Shown here one piece after another: positions 1 to 9,371 of a stretch of DNA of 44,122 nucleotides. Position numbers and translations under genes: made by a program. Below the pieces are notes generated by a model. It saw only the letters and a list, made by a program, of their open reading frames with translations, did not search any database and was not told the DNA's origin. This stretch comes from Candidatus Obscuribacter sp. (GTDB lineage: Bacteria > Cyanobacteriota > Vampirovibrionia > Obscuribacterales > Obscuribacteraceae), in NCBI GenBank assembly GCA_021772095.1, contig JADYXR010000118.1, positions 1 to 44,122 on the forward strand, written 5' to 3'. Every line of letters starts with the position of its first letter. The stretch's first letter is position 1.

Positions 1-92
1 CCACAAGTGGTGGCATCTTGAAAATTCCAAGCGAGCCTGTCTATTGACAAGATCTGTTGAGGACGATCTTCAAGCACGTTTTTCAGTGTGAA

Positions 93-1208
93 CTAGCTAT
101 TTAAAATTTTAGCGATCACTTCGAAGTTCTGGCAAGCAAGCTCTTTTTGCGAGGCTGAAACTTTCGTGGCTCGTTCTTGCAACTCCAGAATGTTGCAAAG
201 CGCGCCTGCCATCAATTCCGACAGTTGGCTGGCGGCGCCTTCTTCATCATACCCCTTGGCTAGGTTTAAGGAAGGCTGGTCAAAATTTTTCATGAGATAC
301 GAAACTTTCGGATCGTAGGCAAGACCAATGGTCGGCACTCCCGACTTCAATGCCATTAACAAAGCGTGAAAACGCATACCGACAATCAAATCGAATCGGC
401 TCAAAAGCGAAATCCATTGACTGGGGCGAGTGAGTTGAGCGAAGTCGAGATCGAGAGTCTCCATGCCGTGATCTTTCCAGACCTTTGCAAACGCATTTAA
501 AAGTTCTGCATCCTGGTTGTGCTGCAAAATAAGAGGAACCAGGACAGTGCCCGGTTTTGCACTCTTGGCCAGAGAATTAGCGAAAGCTTCGACCATAGCG
601 AGCGTGATCAGCGGACTTTCGCGCAACGACAGCCCCAGGAGGAAACGCCCGGCAGGCACGCGTCCCAGAGCGGCGACCATGGACTCAGGCAAAGGCGTTG
701 GCTCCAGGCACCAAACCGGATCCGCGGTGAGAACGACGTTTCGAATTCCCCATTTTTCAAGCAGCGAAACTGAATTGCTATCCCGCACAGTGATCGCTCT
801 GGCGCTTTTCATGGCGCTCTTCGTCAAAGCCGCAGAGAGAGCGCTTCTGAGAGGACCTATACCTTGCGCATATATCACCATGGGCGCACCGCATAATCGT
901 GCGAGCATAGCCAATCCGGCGTAATAGACAACAGATTTTACTGATGTGGTGTCTTGATAAAGACCGCCGCCGCCGCTGATGAAAAGTTTCGCTTTGCTGA
1001 ACACAGGATGCAAAGCCGAAAGCGACCAGCGATCGACACTGGAAACGCCAAATACAGATCTGGTTTTTTCAGGATTTTGCGAAAGGACGACAATTTTGGA
1101 TTTGTCTTTAATTAAGCGACCGACCTCAGCGAGAATCTCTTCGAGGATGGCTTCATCGCCCAGATTGTCAAATCCATAGTAGCCGGAGACAACAACATAT
1201 TCAGACAT
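93..1208 (-). CDS. csaB: CsaB-like polysaccharide pyruvyl transferase
   Basis: About 371 residues. The N-terminus (VVVSGYYGFDNLGDEAIL), the glycine run SGGGGLYQD near residue 90, the YAQGIGPL segment and the C-terminal GMRFHALL motif are those of the polysaccharide pyruvyl transferase family, CsaB branch. CsaB adds pyruvate to secondary cell-wall polysaccharide and so anchors SLH-domain surface proteins; that role here is inferred from the family. I place the start at the ATG at 1208, directly before the conserved strand. An in-frame ATG ten codons upstream (1238) has a weak AGAGAAG sequence ahead of it and cannot be excluded. The gene is divergent from the glcE-like gene across about 90 bases, which must hold both promoters. 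No SLH protein or S-layer gene is visible in the window to support the pathway. Confidence 0.88.
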   Translation of the reverse strand: MSEYVVVSGYYGFDNLGDEAILEEILAEVGRLIKDKSKIVVLSQNPEKTRSVFGVSSVDRWSLSALHPVFSKAKLFISGGGGLYQDTTSVKSVVYYAGLAMLARLCGAPMVIYAQGIGPLRSALSAALTKSAMKSARAITVRDSNSVSLLEKWGIRNVVLTADPVWCLEPTPLPESMVAALGRVPAGRFLLGLSLRESPLITLAMVEAFANSLAKSAKPGTVLVPLILQHNQDAELLNAFAKVWKDHGMETLDLDFAQLTRPSQWISLLSRFDLIVGMRFHALLMALKSGVPTIGLAYDPKVSYLMKNFDQPSLNLAKGYDEEGAASQLSELMAGALCNILELQERATKVSASQKELACQNFEVIAKILNS

Positions 1209-1298
1209 GACGCGAGTGTAACACCAACCTGCCGTCATGAGTGTAAACTTCTCTTATGGCGGCCGCGAGCCGTTTTACTTTCACACGTCGCTTACAAA

Positions 1299-2660
1299 AT
1301 GACGGGACTGGCACAACTAACCAACATCGCAAGATCGATCAATTCCTATGCCTTCGCGCATGGGCAGTTGCAATGTTTGGAACTGGAAATTACTTCCGCC
1401 CGGCAACTAGCCGATATTCTGGCAAAGGCGAAAGAAGAAAACGTCTACGTCTTCCGGGGCGCGCCTCGCAATCGCCCGGCAAAGTTGACAGCCCGCCTGG
1501 CTCCTGACAAACCAGTTCAGGCGATCTTTTTGAACTTCGATCGCATGACTCGGATTATCGAACATGTTAAAGGCGATCAAGTTTTATCGATCGAAACCGG
1601 CACCACTATCAAAGCGGTCAACCAATATTTGAGTAACCACGGGCAGTGGCTGCCTGTTGAATACCTGCGCGATTCAGGCACGGTGGCAGACCTGCTTGAT
1701 AGCGCCGATGGCGGCTTTCTCGAACCTTTTTCAGGTGGAGTTAAACATTTAGTGCTTGGCATGGAGCTTGCCATCACAGACGGTGAGTTGATTAAAACCG
1801 GCGGCAAGATCGTCAAGAACGTAACCGGATATGACTTAGGTAAAATTTTTACCGGATCGCACAGCTGGCTTGCAGTACCGTATATGGTGCACCTGCGCTT
1901 GTACAGCCGTCCGGAAAAAGAATCTTGTTTTCTGGTTTCAGGCGCTAAACCACAGGATTTGATTGCGCTGGCGAACAATCTGCGCGGCACCGGTCTGCCT
2001 GCCTATTGCATGGAAGTGATCGACTCGCGATTGCTCAAGCATTGCGCGTCCGTGCAGCAGAAAGACACTATTCTTTGTACCGAAATTGGTTCGATTTTTC
2101 ACGCGGCCAATGGCAACGAAGTTTTCCTTCTGGTCAGCACCCGCGGTCACAAGCATGTGGCAGACGAGGTGGCTAGAGCCCTTCGCAGCGCAGCGGCGCA
2201 AACCGGATTGCGAGTCAGCGACATTCCGACCGCTCTGGGAAATCGAATTCAACGATTGAGTTCTGAAATTTTTCAAGAGAGCGCGATAGAGTTTGCGGAA
2301 CTTTCAATGTCGACATCCGGCATGATTTATTTCTTCGAGACCTTCTGGAGTCGAGCCAACAAGCCGGTCTGGACGGCCCGACCGTCAATGGGACGTCTTC
2401 GTCTTGGTTTCACCGGCGGTGACAGCAAAGAGCAACTGGCTTCGATGATCGGAGCGCTCAACAAATTTGCGGACACTCTCAATCACGACGGACTTCAACC
2501 GGTTATGGCAGCGGTACCCTCAGAGAAGTCGGAGTTGACGTTTCAAACACTATCCAGCCAAACCGATGGAGAGCGCGCTCTGGACGATGTCTCACGTCGC
2601 CTCAAAATGGAATACGATCCAAAAGGCATACTCAATCCGCTTGTGAGTTTCTATCAATGA
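1299..2660 (+). CDS. glcE: FAD-binding oxidoreductase, glycolate oxidase GlcE-like subunit
   Basis: 453 residues, longer than the roughly 350 of E. coli GlcE. The FAD_binding_4 (PCMH-type) fold is indicated by the central block LVLGMELAITDGELIKTGG followed by KNVTGYDLGKIFTGS near residues 165-185, a signature of GlcD/GlcE proteins. The product would bind FAD and act with an Fe-S partner at the membrane in oxidising glycolate or a similar 2-hydroxyacid. The next gene, a GlcF homologue, overlaps it by the 4-base ATGA, so the two are translationally coupled. No Shine-Dalgarno sequence precedes the ATG. The catalytic GlcD subunit is not in this window, so the true substrate is uncertain. Confidence 0.85.
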   Translation: MTGLAQLTNIARSINSYAFAHGQLQCLELEITSARQLADILAKAKEENVYVFRGAPRNRPAKLTARLAPDKPVQAIFLNFDRMTRIIEHVKGDQVLSIETGTTIKAVNQYLSNHGQWLPVEYLRDSGTVADLLDSADGGFLEPFSGGVKHLVLGMELAITDGELIKTGGKIVKNVTGYDLGKIFTGSHSWLAVPYMVHLRLYSRPEKESCFLVSGAKPQDLIALANNLRGTGLPAYCMEVIDSRLLKHCASVQQKDTILCTEIGSIFHAANGNEVFLLVSTRGHKHVADEVARALRSAAAQTGLRVSDIPTALGNRIQRLSSEIFQESAIEFAELSMSTSGMIYFFETFWSRANKPVWTARPSMGRLRLGFTGGDSKEQLASMIGALNKFADTLNHDGLQPVMAAVPSEKSELTFQTLSSQTDGERALDDVSRRLKMEYDPKGILNPLVSFYQ

Positions 2661-4108
2661 CGATTGAAGAAAAAAATACTGGACAAGCAGTTGCGGTCAA
2701 TCGAATAGAACACGTCGACGACAGCAAACTGATTTCACTGGGCGCGAAACCAGGGATTGATGCGAGCCTTCTGGCCAGCTGCATTCATTGCGGTTTGTGC
2801 TTGCCTGCCTGTCCGACATATCTGGCGACAGGAAGAGAAATGGAATCGCCGCGCGGACGGATCCATTTGATCAATCAGTGGCAACAGGGCAATGCCAAAT
2901 TCACGGATCGCATGGCCAGCCATATTGACTCTTGCCTGGGCTGCCTGGGCTGTCAGACAGCCTGTCCGTCCGGAGTGAAATACGAAGAGATTCTCAATCA
3001 AACGCGTCCGTACTTAGCCGAAAAAAGAAGCGGCTTTGCACGTTTCACAATGCGCTTTGCGTTCAAACACGTTTTGCCGAAATACAATTTACTTCGCCTT
3101 GCCGGCAATCTGTTACGGGCATGGCAACTGATGTTCGGTACAGCCGTTTTAAAAACGTTGATTGGCAAACATAGCGAAGTCACACATCAATCACCAGTCG
3201 ATAGTTTGAACGAAGTGCCTCATCACTCGCAGCCGAACCGCCGAGTTACTCTGATCGATCGTTTAATCGATTGGGAAGCTTTTACTCCGCTTGTTCCTCC
3301 ACAAGTCAGCCTGCCGCCCAGTCTTCAACCGAAGACGACTAGCGGATTGGGACGTCACGCCCAGCTTTTTGCCGGATGCGTAATGGATGTTTTCTACAAT
3401 CACGTCAATCATGCCTCCATTCGCTTGATGCTGAAACAAGGACACAGCGTCGACGTGCCCAAGCAAACTTGCTGTGGCGCATTGGCTTACCATGCCGGTG
3501 AAAACGATATCGCAACGGACCTGGCCAAGAAAAACATCGATCTATTCGGTCACAGCTCGACACCAGTGGTGGTGACATCGGCTGGATGTGGTGCAATGTT
3601 GAAACACTACGGGCACTTGCTCGAAGGTAATAAAGACTACGCCCACAAAGCGGAATTATTTTCGCAACGAGTTGAGGACATCACTGAATTTCTTGACGCG
3701 GGTGAGTTTCCCGAGAAACCAAAATGCCTGGAAGAAACCACCACTTATCACGCCGCCTGCCATCTAGCTCACGCGCAGAACGTTCGCAAACAACCAGAAG
3801 ACTTGCTGCAGTCACTCAATCAAGAGGGTGAAAACAAGCTGGTCCCTCTGGTTGAATCGGAACACTGCTGCGGAAGCGCAGGTATATACAATCTGCTCAA
3901 CACGAAAATGAGCCTGAAAGTCCTGGACCGCAAATTAGACTTCATCGAAAAGACAGGCGCCAAGACCGTTGTCACAACCAATCCAGGTTGCATGATCCAA
4001 TTGCAAGCCGGAATTCGAGAGCGCCAACTTCCTGTCGATGTAAAACATCTGATTGAAGTTTTGGACGAGGCGTACTTCCCTGAAGTAGATCAAGAGCCGA
4101 AGCACTAG
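2657..4108 (+). CDS. glcF: Glycolate oxidase iron-sulfur subunit GlcF-like
   Basis: 483 residues. Two ferredoxin-type clusters, CIHCGLCLPACP (around residues 42-53) and CLGCLGCQTACP (around 93-104), each give four cysteines for a [4Fe-4S] centre. They are followed by two CCG-domain cysteine motifs (TCCGALAYH and HCCGSAGIY, with GCGAM and NPGCMIQ nearby), as in GlcF and heterodisulfide-reductase-like subunits. The protein should pass electrons from the flavin subunit towards the quinone pool. It starts inside the last codons of the GlcE-like gene (ATGA overlap). It has an unusually long, basic linker between the ferredoxin part and the CCG part (about residues 110-235). Confidence 0.9.
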   Translation: MTIEEKNTGQAVAVNRIEHVDDSKLISLGAKPGIDASLLASCIHCGLCLPACPTYLATGREMESPRGRIHLINQWQQGNAKFTDRMASHIDSCLGCLGCQTACPSGVKYEEILNQTRPYLAEKRSGFARFTMRFAFKHVLPKYNLLRLAGNLLRAWQLMFGTAVLKTLIGKHSEVTHQSPVDSLNEVPHHSQPNRRVTLIDRLIDWEAFTPLVPPQVSLPPSLQPKTTSGLGRHAQLFAGCVMDVFYNHVNHASIRLMLKQGHSVDVPKQTCCGALAYHAGENDIATDLAKKNIDLFGHSSTPVVVTSAGCGAMLKHYGHLLEGNKDYAHKAELFSQRVEDITEFLDAGEFPEKPKCLEETTTYHAACHLAHAQNVRKQPEDLLQSLNQEGENKLVPLVESEHCCGSAGIYNLLNTKMSLKVLDRKLDFIEKTGAKTVVTTNPGCMIQLQAGIRERQLPVDVKHLIEVLDEAYFPEVDQEPKH

Positions 4109-4499
4109 AACCAATTACTCTCCGGAACATACGGTCAACTAACCATGCCGGATGCCCATCGTGCGGCAGGCTCAACCAGCCCTGCCAAAAGTCGATCAGC
4201 GCGGCAAGGCTCAATCAGCATGCAGCTAATCATTGACGCGGCAAATCGAAACGTCGTGAGCTGGGAAAACCGAGCCCGTGGCTTGAGACAATCGCAGCAA
4301 GCAACAGTTTGGACTTGGCGACCGGGCAATCTAAGTATTTTGTAAGCGTCGATTCGCGAGCGGTTGGTGAAGATCCGCTTCACATGAGGTCTTCAAGCAA
4401 GTTGCCCGACCTCCGGGTGATCTTATAATTGTACGCTCGCCGCGTCAGGCCAATCCGGCGTTTTCAAGATTAGAGATATGGCTGAAAGAGGATGCTAAG
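4109..4499. other. Intergenic region with one hairpin and a promoter
   Basis: About 390 bases without a convincing gene. Positions 4165-4172 (GGCAGGCT) and 4178-4186 (AGCCCTGCC) form an 8-bp stem with one bulged base, about 57 bases after the glcF stop. It is not followed by a T-run on the + strand, so it is a weak terminator at best. The right end holds the promoter listed separately. I see no RNA gene or repeat here. Confidence 0.5.
4402..4429 (+). promoter_or_regulatory. Sigma70-type promoter upstream of the RNase D-like gene
   Basis: A perfect TATAAT -10 box at 4424-4429 is preceded, at 16 bp spacing, by TTGCCC at 4402-4407 as a moderate -35 box. Transcription would start near 4436, about 60 bases before the TTG start codon of the exonuclease gene. 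Confidence 0.6.
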
Positions 4500-5153
4500 T
4501 TGTCTACTCACACATTGGTGAAGCAAAAACCAGAAGTATTCGACTTCGACATTCCGGACGAACGTCTGAATCACTATCTGAAGAAATCAGTCGTCTCAGT
4601 CGACACCGAGACCCGCGGGCTTATTCTCAGGCGCGACCGCCTCTGCCTGGTGCAAATCTGCGACGAGGATGGCTTGGTCACCTTCGTACGCTTCCGCGAT
4701 CGCAATAAGCTGCCATATCACGGCGATAGCAACTTGAAGAAGCTGTTTACCGCGCCTCAAGTGATGAAGCTTTTCCATTACGCCCGATTCGATGTGAGCG
4801 TGATGAAATACTATCTTGGTATTGACATCAATCCGATCTGGTGCACGAAGATCGCATCGAAACTGGTGCGCACTTACACCGACAAACACAGTCTCAAATA
4901 CTTGGTATCGGAACTACTCGAATTCGAATTGGATAAGTCAGACCAGACCAGCGATTGGGCCAAAGATGATTTGACTGATTCACAGCTCGATTACGCAGCC
5001 AATGATGTGCGCGTTTTGATTCCGTTACAGAACCAATTACATGCACTTCTTGAAAGAGAAGGCAGAATGTCAATTGCACAAAGATTGTTTGACACGCTGC
5101 CTCTGGTTTGTGAACTGGATCAACTCGGTTTTCACAACATCTTCGAACATTGA
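4500..5153 (+). CDS. rnd: RNase D-like DEDD 3'-5' exonuclease
   Basis: 217 residues, equivalent to the exonuclease domain of RNase D (about 375 residues in E. coli) without the HRDC domains. DEDDy motifs are visible: VDTET (Exo I), HYARFDV (Exo II) and YAANDV (Exo III, the Y-x3-D pattern). These place it with the ribonuclease D family, which trims 3' ends of tRNA and other stable RNAs using two metal ions. The start is a TTG at 4500, supported by AAAGAGG (4485-4491) eight bases upstream; the nearby ATG at 4492 is out of frame. A good promoter lies about 70 bases upstream. Short RNase D forms of this kind are common in several bacterial phyla. Confidence 0.87.
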   Translation: MSTHTLVKQKPEVFDFDIPDERLNHYLKKSVVSVDTETRGLILRRDRLCLVQICDEDGLVTFVRFRDRNKLPYHGDSNLKKLFTAPQVMKLFHYARFDVSVMKYYLGIDINPIWCTKIASKLVRTYTDKHSLKYLVSELLEFELDKSDQTSDWAKDDLTDSQLDYAANDVRVLIPLQNQLHALLEREGRMSIAQRLFDTLPLVCELDQLGFHNIFEH

Positions 5154-5191
5154 TATCGACGGGAATGATATCGACCGCAATTGATATCAAC
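5151..5191. repeat. Three copies of TGATATCRAC upstream of gcvPB
   Basis: TGATATCGAC at 5151-5160 and 5166-5175, and TGATATCAAC at 5182-5191, are spaced 15 and 16 bases apart (about one and a half helical turns). The third lies within the 10-bp palindrome TTGATATCAA. They sit between the exonuclease stop and the gcvPB ribosome binding site. A second short repeat, CGACCGCAA, occurs at 5172-5180 and 5223-5231. The spacing suggests protein binding sites, but no regulator is known. Confidence 0.45.
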
Positions 5192-5262
5192 CCAAAATTC
5201 GCCTTTGATTAGAACGCAATTCGACCGCAAAGAGTACGAACTGGACTGGAGGAGAAACTAAA

Positions 5263-6723
5263 ATGGAAAAATTGATCTACGAGAAATCCAGTCCTGGACG
5301 CCATGGAGTGAAACTCCCTGAGTCAGGCGTTCCCGAAAAGAAAATCTCGGATCTGATTCCTTCGCAGTATGTTCGCAAAAATCCAGCCGCGCTTCCTGAA
5401 GTTACAGAACTCGATGTGATGCGCCACTTCGTTCGTCTCTCGCATTTAAACCACTCGATCGACACCGGATTTTATCCGCTCGGTTCTTGCACAATGAAGT
5501 ACAACCCGAAAGTCAACGACGCCATGGCTGCGCTGGAAGGCTTCAGAGAACTTCATCCGCACCAACCAATCGATCAGATTCAAGGCGCCTTAGAGTTGCT
5601 CTGGAACTTAGAGCAAATGATTAGCGAAATTGTCGGACTGCCGCACGTCACGTTTCAACCCGCGGCCGGAGCGCATGGTGAGCTGACCGGATTGCTTTTG
5701 ATTCGCGCTTACTTCGAAGCTAAAGGGAAGAAGAATCGCAATATCGTCATCGTCCCCGACACCGCCCATGGTACCAACCCCGCAACCGCCGCACTGGCCG
5801 GTTTCGAAGTTGTGGAAATCGGTTCCAACGATCGCGGTCTTGTAGACATTGATGCCCTCAAGAGCGCGTTGAACGACAACGTCGCCGCAATCATGTTGAC
5901 CAATCCCAACACACTGGGATTGTTTGAAGAAGAAATCATGACCGTGCAAAAGTTGACGCACGAAGCCGGCGGCATGTTGTACTACGATGGTGCTAATTTG
6001 AACGCTATCATGGGACTCGTCAGACCAGGCGACATGGGCTTCGACGTCTGCCATCTGAACCTGCACAAATCGTTCTCCACACCACACGGTGGTGGCGGAC
6101 CTGGTGGCTGCGCAGTTGCATGCGTCGATGAACTCTATCCGTTTTTCCCAAAACCAGTCGTTGTTAAAACCGATGATGGCTTTGATTTCGACTGGGACAG
6201 AGAACAATCAATCGGCAAAATCAAAGGCTTCTACGGCAACTTCGGAATCTTGGTCAGAGCGTACACATACATTCTCGCCAACGGTCGCGAAGGCATCCAA
6301 CAAATTTCACACGATGCGATTCTCAACGCTAACTACTTGAAAGAGCAGCTCAAGCACATCTTCGAGTTGCCGCACAAACAAGCATGTATGCACGAATTCG
6401 TTTTGTCCGGCAGCAGACAAAAGTCTCGTGGTGTATCGACATCAAATATTGCAAAACGCATGCTCGATTTCGGAGTCCACGCACCGACCGTTTACTTCCC
6501 GCTCGTAGTGCCGGAAGCGATGATGATCGAACCGACGGAAACTGAATCAAAAGACACGCTAGATACGTTTGTCGAAATCATGAAGACAATCGACAAAGAG
6601 ACGATCGAGACACCGGATGTGGTGATCAACGCTCCACACACGACACCAGTTGCAAAACTCGACGAAGCGCTCGCCGCTCGAAAGCCGAATCTCAGATGGC
6701 AGCCTCCAACTGATAAAGAATAG
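5263..6723 (+). CDS. gcvPB: Glycine dehydrogenase (decarboxylating) subunit 2
   Basis: 486 residues, the usual length for the beta subunit of split P-protein. The pyridoxal-phosphate lysine lies in LNLHKSFSTPHGGGGPG, and the N-terminal block GSCTMKYNPK and the TAHGTNPA motif are diagnostic. With GcvPA it decarboxylates glycine and passes the aminomethyl group to the lipoyl arm of GcvH. A strong Shine-Dalgarno sequence, GGAGGAG (5248-5254), precedes the ATG by eight bases. GcvPA, GcvT and GcvH are not in the window, so gcvPB is an orphan here and the rest of the cleavage system must lie elsewhere. Three repeated TGATATC sites upstream may reflect regulation. Confidence 0.95.
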   Translation: MEKLIYEKSSPGRHGVKLPESGVPEKKISDLIPSQYVRKNPAALPEVTELDVMRHFVRLSHLNHSIDTGFYPLGSCTMKYNPKVNDAMAALEGFRELHPHQPIDQIQGALELLWNLEQMISEIVGLPHVTFQPAAGAHGELTGLLLIRAYFEAKGKKNRNIVIVPDTAHGTNPATAALAGFEVVEIGSNDRGLVDIDALKSALNDNVAAIMLTNPNTLGLFEEEIMTVQKLTHEAGGMLYYDGANLNAIMGLVRPGDMGFDVCHLNLHKSFSTPHGGGGPGGCAVACVDELYPFFPKPVVVKTDDGFDFDWDREQSIGKIKGFYGNFGILVRAYTYILANGREGIQQISHDAILNANYLKEQLKHIFELPHKQACMHEFVLSGSRQKSRGVSTSNIAKRMLDFGVHAPTVYFPLVVPEAMMIEPTETESKDTLDTFVEIMKTIDKETIETPDVVINAPHTTPVAKLDEALAARKPNLRWQPPTDKE

Positions 6724-6854
6724 AGTGGCAGTTTCGAGCACAGGATCTGCGCTCGTCACCCTTTCTCTGTTAGCGACCGCTTTCGGTGCTGGTCGGACTC
6801 TTCCTTTGCCGCCAATGAATTCGACTCGGGAAATTCAAGAAAGAGCAGCTTCTG

Positions 6855-6879
6855 CCGGGTAAAATAGAACAACACCCGG
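6855..6879. promoter_or_regulatory. Inverted repeat ahead of the HerA-like gene
   Basis: CCGGGT (6855-6860) and ACCCGG (6874-6879) are perfect inverted arms around a 13-base loop, 17 bases before the GTG start of the ATPase gene. The loop begins with TAAAAT-like sequence. It may be an operator or a leader hairpin; there is no T-run after it. Confidence 0.35.
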
Positions 6880-6896
6880 TCGGATAAGTTCATCTA

Positions 6897-9278
6897 GTGA
6901 TTGTTGTCGGCGACAAAGAAAGAACTGCAGAAGCAGATGCATACACGTTAAACGCAGAATCTTTGCGTCAGCATGTGCTGGTCACAGGCGGTCCCGGCAT
7001 GGGTAAAACCAACACATGCTGGCAACTGGCCAGCGAGCTGAGCGAGAAGTCAGAGCCCTTTTTGATAATTGAAACTCAAGGCAAAACCTTTCGGAAATTG
7101 CCTGTACAGCTCCAGGTCTACTCAATTTGTGATGACGGCAAAGAATCCATCCGTTTCAATCCGCTAAAAACGCAGCCTCACGTCCGCATTCTTGCTCATA
7201 TTCAGACGTTTGTTTCGCTGACGTCATCGTCGTTCAATCTTTCAGTCACATCATCCAAGGTTCTGGAAAAGGCACTTTATGCCGTTTACAACAATCACGG
7301 CTGGAATTTGTTCAGAAACAAAAACCCCCGACTCGGCACTTCAAAGTCATCCCTGACGGATTTGCCGGCTTCGGAGCAAGACTCGCGCGAAGGCTCGCCT
7401 GCCGCATTGCCGGGTGAGGAGGAAGCGTCTTCACAAGAGCGCAAGGCAACCAATCAAGAAGATTTCTTCGCCGCCAAGCCGCCGCCAGAACGCGGACCGC
7501 AGGGTCTGGGTGGGCACATTCAAAGCGATTTGCCTCAAGCCGACCCATCAAAATTTAAGCAAGCGCAAAGCGATAGGGAAGAAAGTCGCCATGCTCGAAG
7601 TGATACCAGACAAGTAAAAATCGATCCGCGCGCTCCTCGCACCTTCCAGTCCTTTGAAGATGGTGGCGCGGTCGAGGCGTTTCCAACGCTTTTGGAATTG
7701 CTCGAATACATTGAAAGTCCCGGGTTCTCCACAATACTGGCGGGTAACCCGCCGCAAGAATTGGTCAGAGCGATCGACTCGCTCGTGTCTGCAAGTAGTG
7801 GTGCCGTATTTAATACCAAGCTCGGATTGCCTGACGAGTTTTTTCAGCAGAGCCAGGTGCTCGTCGAGTGCGAAACTATTTCGGATGTTAGAAACAAGTG
7901 CTTCTTCGTCGGCATGCTTCTGCTGCAGATTCACGAGCATTATATTAAACCGGACGTCGAGACTCCGAAGAAAACCATCATGATTGATGATGCGATCCAT
8001 CTATCGTATTTGATGGGACTTCCGGGTCGGCGCGTCGGAGACGATCAAAAAGAAGACAGCTGGATTCCGCTTTCATCTATGCTTGGAAATCTGCGCAGAC
8101 TGGGGCTTCCCGTTGTGATCTCCATGCAGGCGTGCAGCAAACTCAGCCATGATTTGATTGCACTATTCGGCACCAGAATTTTTCATCGCATTGAAGTTCA
8201 GCAAGCAAAACTGATCGCCGCGGATCTGCCGGAAGACCTCGATCAAAAAGACTTATACAAATGCCCGGTAGGCTCGGCCTGGATTATCGCGCCCGAGAGC
8301 GCAGAAACAGACTTGGTGCGCATACCACTACATACGGTGCCGGCACGTGACACGTCGGTAGCGATGTTCTCTCAATCTCAAAAAGCATCGAATTGTAGAT
8401 ACGCCGGATGCTCTTCATTTCCTGGCGCATGCGAGGACAACACGTTTACAAAAGCCCGGGAAATCGCTGAGAGCCAGGCGTTTCGTACGATCTACGTCAA
8501 CTATTTTCTGAGCTGCCAAAAAGATTTGACGCAACTGGTGCACTACCGTGGCCGACTGGTTGGTGAATTGCAATCTCAAATCGGCAAAACTTTTCCTGAC
8601 TTGATCGAACTGAGTTGGTGCACAATTTGTCAAGCGACTGAATGGTATTTTGACAAGCTTGCCCGCGAACATGGTTGGTCCTATGCGGATCTCCAGGATC
8701 AAAAAGAACGATGGTTCACCATGTTGCGGCCGGCATTTTTACCGGAGTGGCCGACTCGGCGCATCAATATAGATGATTTGCGAAACTGGCGAGAAGATTT
8801 TTGGAAACTCAAACAACGAGATCAGGGACCGTTGCCATTGTGTGGTGAATGCGAGTGCAAATGTCGCTTCGGCTCTGATGTGGAGCAGATTCTCAAGGAT
8901 CCAAGGAACGAGAACGACTTCTTTAAATCACTCTCGGGTGAGACAGAACCACTTTCAAAAGCAGCGGCATGGTTTTGCTGGTTGTTTTCTGAACGGATCG
9001 CGGGTGAACCCGATTTAGATCTTGCATATTGTTTTGCAGCACACTTTCTGGGACGCGCAAACCTGAGTGTTGATGCCCAACTCGTATTCGCTCACAAAAC
9101 GCGTTTGCAGCTCGAAGAAGCCCGTCAAAGAGTGGAAGCGGGTGAAGACTCATGGACCGATACGCCGAAAGAAGAAACAAAAGAAGAGACGGAAAAAGAA
9201 GCGCGTCGAAGACGAAGCAGAGAAAGAAGACGTAATCGGCCCGAGGGTGAAGAGCCCCCGTTAAAACCCGTTCCCTGA
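6897..9278 (+). CDS. HerA/VirB4-like P-loop ATPase with cysteine clusters
   Basis: 793 residues. Walker A is GGPGMGKT (residues 31-38). The Walker B strand reads TIMIDDAIHL, with Asp-Asp rather than the usual Asp-Glu, and is followed by VVISMQAC and FGTRIFHRI, which match the sensor and arginine-finger region of HerA-type (DUF87) hexameric DNA translocases. A low-complexity, charged stretch (about residues 145-250) is inserted between Walker A and B. The C-terminal third carries two cysteine clusters (CRYAGCSSFPGAC and CGECECKC) that could bind zinc, and a strongly charged Glu/Lys/Arg tail. Its job is unknown: HerA relatives serve DNA-end processing, conjugation and several defence systems. 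The start is GTG, with GGATAAG 8 bases before it as a fair ribosome site. It is the last gene before the retron and on the same strand, about 95 bases from the retron promoter. Confidence 0.7.
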   Translation: MIVVGDKERTAEADAYTLNAESLRQHVLVTGGPGMGKTNTCWQLASELSEKSEPFLIIETQGKTFRKLPVQLQVYSICDDGKESIRFNPLKTQPHVRILAHIQTFVSLTSSSFNLSVTSSKVLEKALYAVYNNHGWNLFRNKNPRLGTSKSSLTDLPASEQDSREGSPAALPGEEEASSQERKATNQEDFFAAKPPPERGPQGLGGHIQSDLPQADPSKFKQAQSDREESRHARSDTRQVKIDPRAPRTFQSFEDGGAVEAFPTLLELLEYIESPGFSTILAGNPPQELVRAIDSLVSASSGAVFNTKLGLPDEFFQQSQVLVECETISDVRNKCFFVGMLLLQIHEHYIKPDVETPKKTIMIDDAIHLSYLMGLPGRRVGDDQKEDSWIPLSSMLGNLRRLGLPVVISMQACSKLSHDLIALFGTRIFHRIEVQQAKLIAADLPEDLDQKDLYKCPVGSAWIIAPESAETDLVRIPLHTVPARDTSVAMFSQSQKASNCRYAGCSSFPGACEDNTFTKAREIAESQAFRTIYVNYFLSCQKDLTQLVHYRGRLVGELQSQIGKTFPDLIELSWCTICQATEWYFDKLAREHGWSYADLQDQKERWFTMLRPAFLPEWPTRRINIDDLRNWREDFWKLKQRDQGPLPLCGECECKCRFGSDVEQILKDPRNENDFFKSLSGETEPLSKAAAWFCWLFSERIAGEPDLDLAYCFAAHFLGRANLSVDAQLVFAHKTRLQLEEARQRVEAGEDSWTDTPKEETKEETEKEARRRRSRERRRNRPEGEEPPLKPVP

Positions 9279-9371
9279 GCGCGTACGCCCGATCTGGATA
9301 CAAAGCATATCTTCGATCCAAGGCACCATATATACCACTTGTGTGAATGCGCTTAAGTACACTTTGGTTTA

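Noticed and set aside
5608..6207. 199-codon minus-strand ORF inside gcvPB
   Set aside because: It is the antisense shadow of a clearly conserved gene and has no own motif or ribosome site.
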